64,000 bases of DNA from Cyathus striatus (GCA_025738555.1 JAOVFP010000003.1:1364001-1428000); one strand, 5' to 3'. Shown: positions 45,667 to 58,849, numbered from the stretch's first letter. Notes: generated by a model from the sequence alone, not told the origin. Program-made: numbers and translations.

Positions 45667-46193
45667 TCATAAATACAGAACACAATTTATGTCTTGCAAA
45701 TGTAAAAATTGTACTGTTTCACTTCTAACATCTACTCTAAAGAAATATAACTTAGAAAACATGATATTAATATATGACAGATCATAATACAAAAAACAGA
45801 ATGGAAACTGAGTAGGAAGAAGTGAAGATATTCCATTTGAAGATGCAGAGTGTGACATCTATTCTTGAGATGCATTGAATTCTGATCTCCACTTGAAGAT
45901 CCATCACTATCAAAGGGACGATGAACTGAAGCCAGCAGACAATGCCATAATTTGTTTACAAATCCCATTGCCACTGATTTTGGACTATGCCACACGATGT
46001 GCTTCATACAATTTAGAGCAGTAAGTATATTCTCATATAATTTGTAAGTAATATATTTCAGATGTATACCTATTGGTGTGTAAAATATGAAGTGGATGTG
46101 GGCAATAATGACGAAATCCAAAGGGGTTTCCAAACAAGTTTGCAACACCCTGATCGTGATAGTAATGTTGAATGGAATAGTATCTATCAGCAA
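45667..46193 (-). pseudogene. Unidentified minus-strand ORF
   Basis: A 153-codon minus-strand ORF (46193-45732) begins MLIDTIPFNITITIRVLQTC and contains SPKSVAMGFVNKLWHCLLAS then VHRPFDSDGSSSGDQ. The later part is hydrophobic. A further 63-codon ORF overlaps at 45667-45858. No motif is recognised. The plus strand is also open at 46062-46283, so coding status is doubtful. It could be part of a dead transposon lying between the DIRS element and the palindrome. Confidence 0.25.
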
Positions 46194-46599
46194 CCTATGA
46201 GTGGACTTTCCAAGTTAGTAAACAGAGTTTATGGCTATGTGGTGGTCTTCAAAATAGTAAAATTAAAAGTTACAAGTCACTAATATTTTTCTGAAGAAGG
46301 GTTTTACATCTGTATGTGTGATTAGATATTGCATCCACATAAATCTGTATTAACATATAACATAGCCCCATGGAATGATGGAAATCATGATCCAATCCCA
46401 TACTCTTATGAGACTGGGTATTCTAAAAATAGATCAACATTTGTCAATACAGCACCAATCGATTTGAAGAGTAGCTTTAGTATGTTTCTGCTTTTTGTTT
46501 GATATTATATATTGAGCTAATATTTAATGATAGCTGAGCTAAAACAGTTCATTGACAATGGCCCAAACATACTTTCCTCAAGCACTTGACATTTAGCAA

Positions 46600-49500
46600 C
46601 AGCAAAAAGGGAAGAAGGACTGTTGCAACTGCCTGAACTGCTGCAACTGCCTGCTACTGTATATTCTGACCAACTTCTAGCCCTAGAGGCATTCACTATG
46701 AATGTTAACAATATGATCTGCCTGTTGCATTGTACATCTAAGGCTACCAAATGGAACAGAGAAGAAAATAGCTCAAATTTTCTTGTTCTTGAGGTTCCAG
46801 GGGCAAAGAATACTGTTAAGGGTCAAAATGATTTGAAGCGGAGTGCAGAAGATTCCCATAGAATACTGTACAATCTTAAAAATTCTGACACCCTTGACTG
46901 TGGATGCCTTGTGGAAACAGCCATACACAAGCTGCAATGGTATCATTCTTGGAATGTCTCTGGGCTCATTGAAGGTATGTTAATTATTTGGGTTACCTCC
47001 CTCTGATATACTGAAGTCAGTACAGGTACAGTAGTTACTGAAGATTTTTCCTGGAAAGACACCGTGACTCCTTGGACATGAGATATGATCATGCAGAACA
47101 TCTCAAGGGAAACCTTGCTCATGGCTAATGATTACTTCACAGGAGACATGGAGATTATGATTGATCAGGATGATGAGAGGAGGTGCATGACAATAGTAAC
47201 TTGCAATATCACATGTCTGAATGAACTTGCAGCTAGGAGCAACCAAACACAGCAGTTTGTACTCATGTCTATAGATGTAGATTCCTATGATTGCATGTCT
47301 GTCAAAGAAAGGATAGATATAATTTAGTTTAGTAATTGAGGGAGCTTGCTTCTCCTATTTGTCTGCAGAAGGACCCTGTGTAGTGTGCATGGCAACACAT
47401 GTGTGGCTGTATGTCTGCCGATCTAAAATAGAATTCATGTTTTGATTTGTTGATGTCTATGTCCCATTATGGATATTTGCAATATGCTCAATGTGTGGAC
47501 TTAATATGTTCCTTAGAATTCTCTGATAACTATATTCAGATTGACTTACCTCAAGGGAAAATGGTGAACTGTTCCACATGAATATAAAAAATAATATAAA
47601 TTGAAGGGCTGCACTGACCATTCTCCATTCCATCTGCTCTTGAGCATGCCTTGGTACCTTACTTCTGATGAAAATGATTCCCAAAACTACATTGACTTTG
47701 ACACTGATTTCCCATGCCTCCAACTTTTTACCTTGTACATGACAAGGGTAAGATTTCTCAATCCCCTCTGTTTACATATGCTAATTTCCATCTAGCATTT
47801 GATCAAGTTCCACCCACCAAGGGTGATACAATTGTTGCCATTCTGAATCATTGATAAATTGCTAAAATTCTTCATATGCTTCCATTGTTCACAGTGTTGT
47901 CAGACATGCATTGCTTCAAATAATTTCTGTTGGTTTGACTTTGAGCATCCATATACATATTGTTATCAATGTGAAATAGAACATCGAATTAATTGCAAAT
48001 TTCCAGCCAAGATGGCTAATATCTTTAAAGTTCCATCTCTACACATTTTGCCTCATCATGCAATCAAAGTAACAAGTAACAGTAAGTCTTCATTCAACAC
48101 ACCAGTACACTGATTGGTATCAGTGGGTGGAGTTCTATCAATATATATATTACCTCATTGAGGAAGTTGTTCCTTCTCTTCGATGATTGCAGGAACTCCC
48201 AGTATCAGTCCTTCTGGCAAATAAATTAATTCTACCTGATGATGATCTCAAAGAATATGACTACATAGAATGGACAGCATGTAAAGCTCTTCAATAGTTG
48301 CCACCTAAAGAAGAGGTACTAAATTATAGAAGGATGTTGTTTGAATGTATACACAACAAAGGACTATAATTAGTGGATTTTAGTTTTGATAGTGGCATGT
48401 ATTAAATGTAGAAAATAATGTTTGACACTTTGTCACCATAGTACAGCCATCTATGCTTCCTTTTGTCATTACAGCAGCAAATGAAGGGCAGTTTTCTCTG
48501 TGGATGTGATGACTTCAAATGGAGAACACATAGATACGATGAAACAAGCCCCATCAGAGCTATTACTATACTGGTCTTTATCTGGTCCTGTTAGAATTAC
48601 TTAAAATAGATGATATATCCAGCATCATCTCACATTACATGTCTCAGTGATACTAATAAGCTAGAGGAAAACAAGGAAAACTTGAATTTAGGCACATCTT
48701 TGGTGAGCCATAGTGTTTTAACTTGTATCCCTGAAACATGAACATGACCTGTACAATTGACTTCATGCACAGCCCTCCTAACTGCTCTCAATGCAGTATT
48801 GAAGGAATACAGAACTGTCATGGAATAGGAAGTCATCCAAAACTCACCCTCCTTCCTGTCATGAGCCATGACATTATCCATGAAAGTAAGAATATATTAT
48901 AATAGATTACAAATTGAATTAACATCAATTATGCAGATATGTCCATACTGTTGGAGTACAGTAATCTGCTCCTTGTAGCATGGTATCTGTGCCTCAACTT
49001 TGAATATGCACACTACGTGCTCTTTATTCTAAAAATTGTAGTCCTGGCCCTTGACTTGCACATCTTAGGGTTGTTTGACAAGGAAATACTTCAGATGTAT
49101 GGTCTGGTCAATAACACATATGATGTTGACCAATATTTGCAGTGGAGCAATGAAGCACAACAATTGGCATCCAAATTTCCTGTGCCCCCAATGTTGGAAA
49201 GGTTTTGGGAGAACCTCATAATCCAAAAGACTCTGCCAATGCCACCTCTGGCATCCAGCACCAATGTCAAACATGAAGTTCCATCTACCAAAGAAGATAT
49301 CTCTGGCTGGTACAGAATACAGTCCAGTGGTGTTAATGGATGATTGCTGTCTTCAAGAGGAGAATACAACTTGAATGAAGTGGGTAAGAAGTTGACACAG
49401 GTTCATTTTAATTATGATGGAATGTATGAAGAATGGAGCACATTGAAGCCAGAATGGAAGGTAGTTTGGAGGCAGGAAGATTATGACATACATTATTTAA
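46600..49500 (+). pseudogene. Unidentified broken gene or genes, possibly transposon-borne
   Basis: Plus-strand segments with coding character recur across 2.9 kb: MQLPELLQLPATVYSDQLLA (46623), NREENSSNFLVLEVPGAKNT, and a likely intron after LIEG (about 46975-47031). Further on are DYFTGDMEIMIDQDDERRCM (47130), a cysteine/histidine cluster CSQCCQTCIASNNFCWFDFE (47885), PVSVLLANKLILPDDDLKEY (48200), and WSNEAQQLASKFPVPPMLER with FWENLIIQKTLPMPPLA (49140-49250). Stops interrupt most of it. I cannot name a family. The length and setting suggest a large transposon-encoded protein rather than a host gene, but no terminal repeats were found. Confidence 0.35.
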
Positions 49501-49854
49501 AAATATGATTGACACACAGAACAAACAATAGATGTAATATAAAATAAATAACAAATAATGTATTTCTTGAAATTGCTGGAATAAGCAATCACATAGTTTG
49601 CTATTATGAACATAATCTCCATAATTATTGCTTAAGATAAAGCAGAACAATGTTCTAATAAATGTTGGAGTGTCAGGGAGTGATACCTCAGTAAATGACT
49701 GTTATTTGTACATGATTGGCAAAGGCATTAGGAATCTGTTGTTCTCCGAATGCTCAAGATAAAAATAACACAGGAATTATCACACTATAAATATTTCACA
49801 ATATATGTAATTGATATGATAGATCCTCATTATGCAATAATAAATACAAAAATT

Positions 49855-52130
49855 GAAAATTAAGACCTTACCTTCTTGTGCCACATTCACCACATGAGAG
49901 GAATCTAGTCTCATCATGCTGTGTTCATGTGCTCACTCATGTGTCATTTTCGGAATGCGCAAAACAAATATTCCACAATTATCCCATCTGTTTGCATATG
50001 GCACATCCCATCAATCATAGGATATACAGTTTACATGCACCACTTCTTCCTCATTAATTTATATCCTCTACTTCACTATTAGAATTGTAGGAAATGCACA
50101 ATCCATTCAGTTACATGTAGATCAGAATACCAAAACAAATATCCGACACTTATCAAATCTGTCTGCATATGGCACATCCCATCAATCATAGGATATCCAG
50201 TCTACATGCACCATTTCTACCACATTAATTTACATTCTCTACTTCACTATTAGAGATGTAGAACATGCACCATCTATTAAGTTAGATGCAGATACTCCAC
50301 AATATATGATAGATCATCATAATGCTCTGAAAAATGCGAAATTAAAAAATTAAGATCTTGTCTCCTTCCACTGCATTCATGTGCTGACTCATGTGTTATT
50401 TTCGGAATGCACAACACAAATATCACACATTTATCACATCTGTCCACAGATAGCACATCCCATCAATCATAGGACATCCAGTCTACATGCACCACTTCTT
50501 CCTCATTCATTTAGATCATCTACTCTACTATTAGAAATGTAGGAAACTCATGATCCATTGAGTTAGATATAGATTTTCACAATATAATTATTCAATATGA
50601 TAGATGCCTATAATACACTAATAAATGCGAAAAATTACAAATGAACATCCTGCCTCCTTCTGCTACATTCACCAGATGACAGGAATCTAGTCTCATCATG
50701 CTGTGTTCATGTACTGACTCATGCATCATTTTCCAAATGCACAAAACAAATATCCCACACTTATCACATCTCTGCATATGGCACATCCCATCAATAATAA
50801 GATATCCAGTCTACATGCACCACTTCTACCTCATTCATTTAGATTATCTACTTTGCTATTAGAAATGTAGGAAATGCATGATCCATTTAGTTAGATGTAG
50901 ATATTTCACAATATAATTATTTGATATGATAGATCCCCATAATGCACTAATAATTGCGAAAATTACAAATGAAGATCCTGCCTCCTGCTGCCATATTAAC
51001 CAGATGACAGGAATCTAGTCTCGTTGCACTGGGTTCATGTGCTGACTCATCTGTTATTTTCGGAATGTGCAATACAAATATTCCACACTTATCACTTCCA
51101 TTTGTGTATGGCACATTGCATCAATCATAAGATATCCAGTCTATATGCACCACTTCTACCACATTAATTTACATCCTCTAAATCACTATTAGAAATGTAG
51201 AACATGCACAATCTGTTCAGTTAGATGTAGATATAACATAATATAATTATTCCATATTATACATCCTCATAATGCACTAGTAAATCCAAAAAATTACAAA
51301 TGAAGTACTTGCCTCCTTCTGCCACATTCACCAGATGACAGGAATCTAGTCTCATTGTGCAGTGTTCATGTGCTGACTCATGTGTCACTTTTGAAACACA
51401 CAAAACAAATATCACATGCTTATCCCATCTGTCTGCATATGGCACATCCCATCAATCATAGGATATCCAGTCTACATGCACCACTTCTTCCTCATTTATT
51501 TAGATTATCTATGTCACTATTAGAAATGACTTCTACCTCATTCATTAGATCACAAACTTTGCTATTAGATGTAGATATTTCGCAATATAATTATTCAATA
51601 TGATAGATCCCCATAATGCACTAATAAATGCAAAAAATTACAAATGAAGAACCTGCCTCCTACCACTACATTCACCAGATGACAGGAATCTAGTCTCATC
51701 GCACTGCATTCATGTGCTGACTCATCTATTATTTTCAGAATGCTTAACACAAATATCTCACATTTATCACTTCTGTCCACTTATGGCACATCACATCAAT
51801 CATAAGATATCCAGTCTACATGCACCACTTTCACCTCATTAATTTACATCCTCTACATCACTATTAGAAATGTAGAACACACACAATCCATTCATTTAGA
51901 TGTAGATATAACATAGTATAATTATTCCATATTATACATCCCCATAATGCACTAATAATTGCAAAAATTACAAATGAACATCCTGCTTCCTGCCACCACA
52001 TTCACCAGATAGCAGGAATCTAGTCTTATCATGCTGCATTCATGTGCTGACTCATCTGTTATTTTTGCATGCAACCCAAATAACTCATGCTTATCACATC
52101 TGTCCGTATATAGGGCATCACATCAATTAT
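49855..52130 (-). repeat. Left satellite array, ~330-bp unit
   Basis: About seven copies of a ~330-bp unit, in opposite orientation to the array at 61865-64000. Spacing between the ATGGCACATCCC-type words near 50777, 51107 and 51438 is 330 and 331 bp. Some units carry deletions (170- and 283-bp steps near 50000-50450). Typical words are GACAGGAATCTAGTCTCAT, GGATATCCAGTCTACATGCA and CACCACTTCTWCCTCATT. The minus strand of several units encodes a ~62-residue ORF shared with the right array. Confidence 0.85.
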
Positions 52131-52647
52131 TCAAGTCCAGTTCTTATAGACTAATTAGAGAAGGGTTTCATGGGATCTTTGATTTGTGCTGAATCACCAC
52201 TAAAAATTGAGTATAGTAGTTACAGTACACTAAAAAATCTTGAAATCACTTGAACATGTTGAATTCATCTAAATGAACAAGTAGCTCAATCATAAGTGTC
52301 AGCCAATTTGGATCATAAAAAGCCCAGGTTTTATGAAAAGTGATCATAAAATCCCTGACTTCCATGATCACTGCTAAAATCTAATGGTATTTATTATTGT
52401 TAATGAATATATGAGTGATCAAAGGTGATTATTGGATGTTATATTAGTGTATGATTGATATTAAAAGGCATATTGACTACTAATGAATACTAATGAATGT
52501 GAAAGTGATCATAAGTGATCATGGTACTATATAAATGGTGTATTATAGTGTGTAATGACAACTATTGAATACTAATGAATGTGGAAGTGATTATAAGTGA
52601 TCATGGTATATTATTACTAGTGTATTATTGTGTATAATGACTACTAG
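52131..52647 (+). repeat. Left arm of the giant inverted repeat, middle part
   Basis: The start (TCCAGTTCTTATAGACTA, near 52137) is inverted at 61870-61890. GTGTCAGCCAATTTGGATCA at 52299 and the repeated GTGATCATAAGTGATCATGG units up to 52647 are inverted at 59370-59895. The left arm has an extra local duplication of the GATCATAAAA segment near 52310-52360. Confidence 0.75.
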
Positions 52648-53059
52648 CATCAGCAAATACCCACATTACAAATTTAGTCAATTAAGGTTGAAATAAGCTT
52701 GGTTTAAGGTAGATTTAGTTGAAAAAAGTACTATAAGGTGTTTTAGGTAAAAAAGCTGAGGTCCTGTACTTATTCTGACTAAAAATATCAAAGTAAGGAG
52801 TGATTAGCTTGAATTTAAGTGATTTAAATTGTGAATTAACATAATTTAATCACACCATTCCACTTGTGTGGTGGTATTAGGCAAATATTAGGTAGGTTCT
52901 TACAATATAAATTGTGCATAAATAAAGAATAGGTTGGGATTAGGTGGACTTATCTCACAACAGATTATGAATAAACAAGCATGATGCAATATATTATACT
53001 AAGCTAAATACAATGACTATAATAAAAGCAGTAACAATTGTCTATATAATTGACAAGGA

Positions 53060-53313
53060 ATATTTGATAATGAGGAAATAGAGTAACAGAGAGAAATGAG
53101 ACAGTGTGTGTAAAAGAGCAAGAACATAGCAAGAGAGCACACAAGAGAGAGTCTGAGAAAGAGCCCATGCAAGAGACCATCCAAGAGATTGTATGCAAGA
53201 GCAAGAGCACACAAGAGATAGTGTGAATGGGAGAGTATACATGAGAGACAGTGCACAAGAAAGAGCATGAGGGTGCACAAAAGAGATGGTGCAGGGGAAA
53301 GAGAGAGGGTGTG
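53060..53313 (+). repeat. GA-rich low-complexity tract
   Basis: Loose repeats of AAGAGCACACAAGAGAGAG. It resumes at about 54752-54920 on the other side of the nested element, so the two were once contiguous. ORFs on the complementary strand (leucine/serine-rich) are compositional. Confidence 0.6.
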
Positions 53314-53319
53314 CAAAAT

Positions 53320-54745
53320 TATGGAAAGTCTAACGACCACGCTCAGACACATCAATTAAAATTGAGCTCCAGTGCCCGGCACCGCGGCTTCTCAGTAAGA
53401 TATTATAATCTCGGTTTCAGAATTTCACTTAAGTGAGATTGAGCACTTATTAACTGGAGCATGGTCATCCAGTATGTAATTACGTGTGCTCAAGCAAATA
53501 TTTAGTTTGTTATATGTAGTAAGTAGAATAATATGCCTATAGTGTATTTGTAGACTAGATGAACTGAGATACAACATGGCACTCATATTAAGTGCATAGA
53601 ATTCTTGTTAAATTTGTCCTTCGGCTTGAGCTATAAGATCACTTGGTGGCAGCAAGATAGAAGCATCACATAGTTGATCACTGATTTTTCAATTTTATTT
53701 GGTGTATTTTATATAAACAGAGAGTGACGGTGTCCTGTTATTCAACCACTCGAGACTAATAAAAGCTTGTGGTAATCAAAGTACAAGGTATATAAGTATA
53801 CTTACAAAAATGCAGTTGAGCCTTTAAAACAAGCTGAGGTGTACATATTAATAACTATGTATAGCACAACTATTATATAATTACTGTGCATCCAAATGAG
53901 TTCGATAGTCTGCTATCCGGAGTCAGAGTGGACAAGTAGGTAAATGATAAGTTAAAAAATAATTACTTGGCTGTCATCATGGATATGTTAAAGTTGGATT
54001 ACTGTGGTGAAGTTGTAGTTGAATTGGATGCATGAAAGCATTTTTATGCTCCCTCATCTCACAAATTTATGGGCCACCTCACTGTGAATTTGGGAAAGTT
54101 CCTAATCATTATGCTCACAAATAAGCAAGCCCGAGTCACTGACCAGTGCAAATCATTCAATTTATTTCGATGAATGATAGGAAACTCATTATGATGAAAG
54201 AAATTATTTTGACTACTTATTCTACAGCACCGTGTTTCCTTGCAATATCTCACATTGAATGCTTGTCGCTTGGCAGGCTGTTAGGGGGTGAATCCTCTGT
54301 GGATGATTATACAAATAAACATAAGATGGACTGCATTATGCCAAGCAGCAATATATTATTAACACCCCCCATATAATATAAGCCCCTCTGCTCGTATCAA
54401 TGTAAATTATAACTCAAGACATGCCAAGGGACATTGTAACAACAAGCTCGGTTCACATAATGTGAGTGCCGTGTAATATCACTTACATTATCTGTTCACC
54501 TACATAGTCCACAACTACTTATATCAGAGCTCAGATATGTATATTATTCTATTTTACTGTGATGAACTAAATAATTGTTTGAACACATATACTAGTAGTT
54601 ACCGGATGATCATGCTACAGTTAGTAAGTGCTCAGTCTCGCTTAAGTGAAATATTGAAACGGATATTAACCGAGATGCCGCAGAGCCGGATGCCGGAGCT
54701 CAATTTTAATTGATGTGTTTGAGCGTGGTCGTTAGACTTTCCATA
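53320..54745. mobile_element. 1.4-kb element with ~140-bp inverted repeats
   Basis: TATGGAAAGTCTAACGACCA at 53320 is inverted at 54745. The inverted similarity continues for roughly 140 bp, through ACACATCAATTAAAATTGAG and ACTTAAGYGAGAYTGAGCAC. Direct flanks CAAAAT (53314-53319 and 54746-54751) give a 6-bp duplication; a TA duplication of the Tc1/mariner type is an alternative reading. No transposase is recognised; the ORFs at 54059-54376 are weak. Confidence 0.75.
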
Positions 54746-54751
54746 CAAAAT

Positions 54752-55860
54752 AGATGACACAGGAGAAAGAGAGAGAGAGGGCATGCGCAAGAGATGGTGC
54801 ATGAGAGAGAGAGAGAGGGCACACACAAGATGTTGCATGAGAGAGCAAGAGGGTATGCACACAAGTGAGAGTGAGAGAACATGCATATGAGAGACAGTCT
54901 GAGTGAGAGAAATAGAATGAGTGAGTACTCACAGTGGCTGAAGAGTCCCTGTAACCAAACCTCAAGTTTCAATAGTGGGATATCTGTAAAGGGAATGGGG
55001 GACTTACTGGCAGGACTCCTGGCTTTATGAAACACAAACCAAATACACCCAGACCCCTGAAATCTTGAATTACTGAGTCCTATCACCCAGAATGAAAAGT
55101 AGATGAAAGTTCCAAAGAGGTCTTGAGGGAAGAGGACAGCAATAGATAGTGCAGACAGAAAGGGATGAAAGATGAGAGGGGGAAAGCAAGGGGAAGATGG
55201 GGGAAGTGGAATGAGTTGAAAGAGTTAAGACGTTAAACATCAACATGTCCATGATGTGGAATCAGTCATGTGTTAATTGTGTCTGCTTGGCTGGCAACTC
55301 ATTTTGGTTTCAACTTACCTGGTTTGACTTCAATGGCAGCTGTCAGCACTTCAGCAACTGTCATATTTCTGCATCAAGACCTGACAATTTGGTTGTGCAT
55401 TAAGTACAAGTATATATATTGATAAACCATTAAATGTTATAACTTTGAAGTGCATTTTATTTATTGAAAATTTAGAATTATGTATAAGACAGTACATTGG
55501 TACTTATAATAATATAAGACTTAAGTAGAGACATAATAAGTATACTATGTACAAGTTGGGTACAGTGTGAATGTTAAATACTAATCATTGCTGATATCAG
55601 AATATATATACATTGCATTTACTGACATAAATGATATTTAGTTAGTACTAAGTTACAATTAGCTGCTGCTGGTAACTTATCTTAACTTAATTACAACATA
55701 TCAAGTATATTTAAGTAATGCTAAGCCAAAATTAGTGAGTAGTATATGTGTGCATTAGTATATTTAAGCCGAAATATGTTACATTTAGGTATAGGTAAGG
55801 AACTATAAGATAAGGGGTATGTCTTAATTGTACTAACCTGACTAATTTAGTCAATGGGGA
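54752..55860. other. Interior of the 3.2-kb insertion, no gene recognised
   Basis: GA-rich repeats to about 54920, then a unique segment to 55250, then very AT-rich sequence with TATATTTAAGTAATGCTAAG-type words. Nothing coding is supported. Confidence 0.4.
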
Positions 55861-55873
55861 ATTTGCTGATGAG

Positions 55874-56640
55874 TTAATACTAATGATTGTTAAAGTGATC
55901 ATAAGTGATCATGGTATGTTATAATAGTATATTATAGTGTATAATAACTACTGGTAAATACTAATCAATATGGAGGTGATCATAAGTGATCAGATGACAT
56001 TTGTCATGCATTTTACAAGCTGTCACGTTTGTCACATTTGTCACAGTTTTCCTGTGTGTCACACATATTCCTGCACTTCACACATTTTTCACATGTCACA
56101 TTTGTCACACATATTCCCGCGCCTCACACATATTCCCACGCTTCACATATATTCCCACGCTTCACACATATTCCCACGCTTCACATATATTCCCACGCTT
56201 CACACATATTCCCGCACTTCACACATATTCCAGTGCTTCACGCATTTCCCACATGTCACATTTGTCACGCATATTCCCGTGCCTTACATATTTCCCATGC
56301 TCGATATATGTCACACAGTTCGGATGCATCACGTTTATCACGCATATTCCCACGCATTAAATTTGTCACGTGTGTCATATCTGTTACGCTTTTAGCGCTC
56401 GTCACACATGTCACATACTTGCATTTGTCACACTTTGCATAACTATCATGTATTTGAGAGGTGTTACTCTTTTGATTCACATTACATATTATATGTGTAT
56501 CACTTATTATGCTCTTTGCATGTTACATTTGTCACTATTTTCACAGCTCAGTGGTGTAATTTGGCCTTTACATGAACATATCTAATTTTGAAAACTATAT
56601 TAAGTAGGGGATACTCAACATATCACCTGTCATGTTCTAC
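55874..56640 (+). repeat. Left arm of the giant inverted repeat, inner part
   Basis: It runs from TTAATACTAATGATTG through the minisatellite to CACAGCTCAGTGGTGTAATT and ATCTAATTTTGAAAACTAT. Each block recurs inverted between 59500 and 58850. Confidence 0.8.
56040..56320 (+). repeat. CpG-containing minisatellite, left copy
   Basis: Units of about 15-18 bp, TTCACACATATTCCCACGC, are repeated at least eight times. They contain intact CpG despite the CpG-poor surroundings. It is inverted at 59090-59345. Confidence 0.75.
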
Positions 56641-56691
56641 TAGCCCATTATAGTTTTCATGTGTATCATGTTTTTGATGTATATCACATGT

Positions 56692-58080
56692 TGTGGAGGA
56701 GATAACTCGTAGACGCGTGGCGAGCGTCACACCTGACTGATAGAATGTAACTACAATAATCCTAGAATAGAATGAAGTAGTTAGCTCTTAGAGACGACGA
56801 CGAGAACTTAGCAATTTGGATTCTGGTTATGTTTTTGACCTTTCCTGTAGACCTTCTAGCTCAGAGGGCTCAATGGCGCACGCAAAATTAAAGTCAAAAG
56901 GGAGGTAACATTTCCATCTCACACATCCCAAAGTATATACGGTAGCAGCACTAACCAAGGGATGGCACCACGCGTACTCTCACGTTGCCAGAGCCCAGAA
57001 AAAGGGTAAGGTACGCGGATGAATACGAAATAAAGAAGCGGAAGCGATGGTTAACGGTAAAAGTATAAAAAAACAACAGAGGTATGGTAATGAAGAGAGA
57101 CCATGTTTGAATAAATGAAGAGACAACTTACCACTTCCAATACTCCTCGAACCAATGCACGACGTAGGCGACTCGCTCTTGACGATACCACGGAACACAC
57201 AATGTCGGAGATGACGATTAGCTACTCTCCCCAAAGTAGCTATGCAGTGGACTAGGCTGCGAAACTCGACAACGTGTGGTTGGTGGTGGGGTGCACTGTC
57301 GTCGGACACCGGTTATCAGAGGATCGAAAGTAGAAGAGGAGAAACGAAGTCTAGATGTGTAATGTAGCAGAAAAACGAGGGTAACGATAACGAATAAAGG
57401 AAAAAAACGAATGATCGAGAAGAAATTTGAATAAAAACGACGAACGGACTAAAGATCAACCCAGCACCTCGACCCAAGTTCCTGTTCCTTCCACCAATCG
57501 GAGTGTCGCCCGATGAGGGTAGAGACCCGGTCACCGTATCTTGACGGATGAAACATCGGTCTGGAGGACCACACGAGTAGCTTGAGGACGAAAAAGAGGG
57601 GTCTTGAGAGGGTGTGAAACCCTAAGCCCTAGAGTCTTGAGTTGTCTGAGAGGCACATAGTTCCCAAAGTGTCCGAACGTCGCCCTGACAGGTCTTGAGG
57701 AGACGGACAGGAAGCCTAGAGAGAACGAGTAAAGGTAAAAGCAGAGATGTAATGTGGAAAGCAGTAAGTAGAACGTGTTGTAGCGTAGGCGAGACGCGAC
57801 AGCGCATACGCGCATCACGTGTTGTTTGGCATCGGCTTCCCAATGTTTGGATAAGCCGCGCCGCGTTTCTAAGTCCACTTCAGGGAACGAAATCGCAGAA
57901 CACCAAACGTACTGCTTGCGCAGCCCGTTATAGAGTAAAAATAATAAGGTAGAAATGTAACAGTAGTAAGTTAGAGTAGCTAGAAATGAGCAAGTAAGGA
58001 TGAAAGATAAAAGAAACGAAGTAAGTCAAATTGTGAGCATAATACTGGGTTATACCAGTATACCACTTACTCCCTCCACA
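56692..58080. mobile_element. GC-richer 1.39-kb insertion at the palindrome centre
   Basis: It starts TGTGGAGGAGATAACTC and ends CTCCCTCCACA, with TG..CA ends forming an 8-bp inverted repeat, and is flanked by ATGT on both sides (56688-56691, 58081-58084). Base composition is distinctly GC-richer and CpG-rich compared with both flanks. The ends and 4-bp duplication resemble an LTR, so a long solo LTR is the simplest reading. No internal direct repeat is visible that would divide it into two LTRs. ORFs on the minus strand (56980-57878) match nothing I know. Confidence 0.55.
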
Positions 58081-58084
58081 ATGT

Positions 58085-58849
58085 CAAGTTTGTCATGTTT
58101 TCAATTTGTATTTCATTTGTTACACTTAATTTTGTTTCTGACATTTGCTCACATGTGTGGAGCCTGAAGGCACAGTAGAAAGGAGAATTATGATGTACTG
58201 AACACTTAATACCCAGGGAGATAAGCTGGTCACATTTGTCTGATTACCTATATATCTATACTATTGTTGAAATTGTTACAGAAAGGAATGTGACAATTGT
58301 AAATTGTGGAAGTGTAACAGTAATAAACAACTAGAATGAAACATGTAAAGTGTATATGTATGTAAGTCAATTGATATTTTACAATCAAGACTAGAGATGT
58401 GATATAACAGCATTGAATATTTTCATATTAAACAATTTGGTAATAGATATACACATGGACAAAAGTATGAAAGAATAGTGATATATGTGATTTTACATCA
58501 CATCAAACTTACACATCTCATTCATTAGATGATCATGATTCTTGTATCAGTATTGGTTATACTGATATCATTAATACACAATATTGAGTCATATATCTGC
58601 TTACTCCATATCACTACATGGTAGTTTGATCTATTGATACAGAAAGATAATGAAAACTATCTCCACTCATATTGATATTGTGTCACAATCAGTTTCACTT
58701 CTACACTGCTATATGTGTTCACATCACTAACATATGTTGTTTATATTTATACTTAGACATCATGACTTCATCTTTGAGATAAGCATATGACTACTGGCAT
58801 GATCAGCCAGGTAACTACTCAGACAGTATCAAGAAACGGTCCATGCACA
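58085..58849. other. Spacer between the palindrome arms
   Basis: AT-rich, no gene. It contains short hairpin-like sequence (ATCAGTATTGGTTATACTGAT near 58546). Nothing else is recognised. Confidence 0.4.

Larger units (their letters stand above)
52648..55871. mobile_element. 3.2-kb TIR insertion in the left arm
   Basis: The left end CATCAGCAAATACCCACA and the inverted right end CATCAGCAAATTCCCCAT share about 15 bp, with ATTTAGTC following on each. The other arm of the giant palindrome reads uninterrupted across the site (inverted ACTACTAGTTAATACTAATG near 59495). The insertion and a 2-bp duplication AG (52646-52647, 55872-55873) can therefore be read off. The interior has GA-rich low complexity and a second nested element at 53320-54745. 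No transposase is recognised. Confidence 0.7.

Noticed and set aside
49855..52130. CRISPR-like regular repeats
   Set aside because: Units are ~330 bp without distinct short repeats and spacers, in a eukaryotic setting; this is a satellite.
53004..53355. Minus-strand ORFs resembling multi-pass membrane proteins
   Set aside because: They are the complement of a GA-rich tract; apparent hydrophobicity comes from CTC/TCT codons.
55970..56442. ORFs of 107-141 codons with repeated HIF/SHIFP
   Set aside because: Translation of the minisatellite in all frames gives repeats; no sign of coding constraint.
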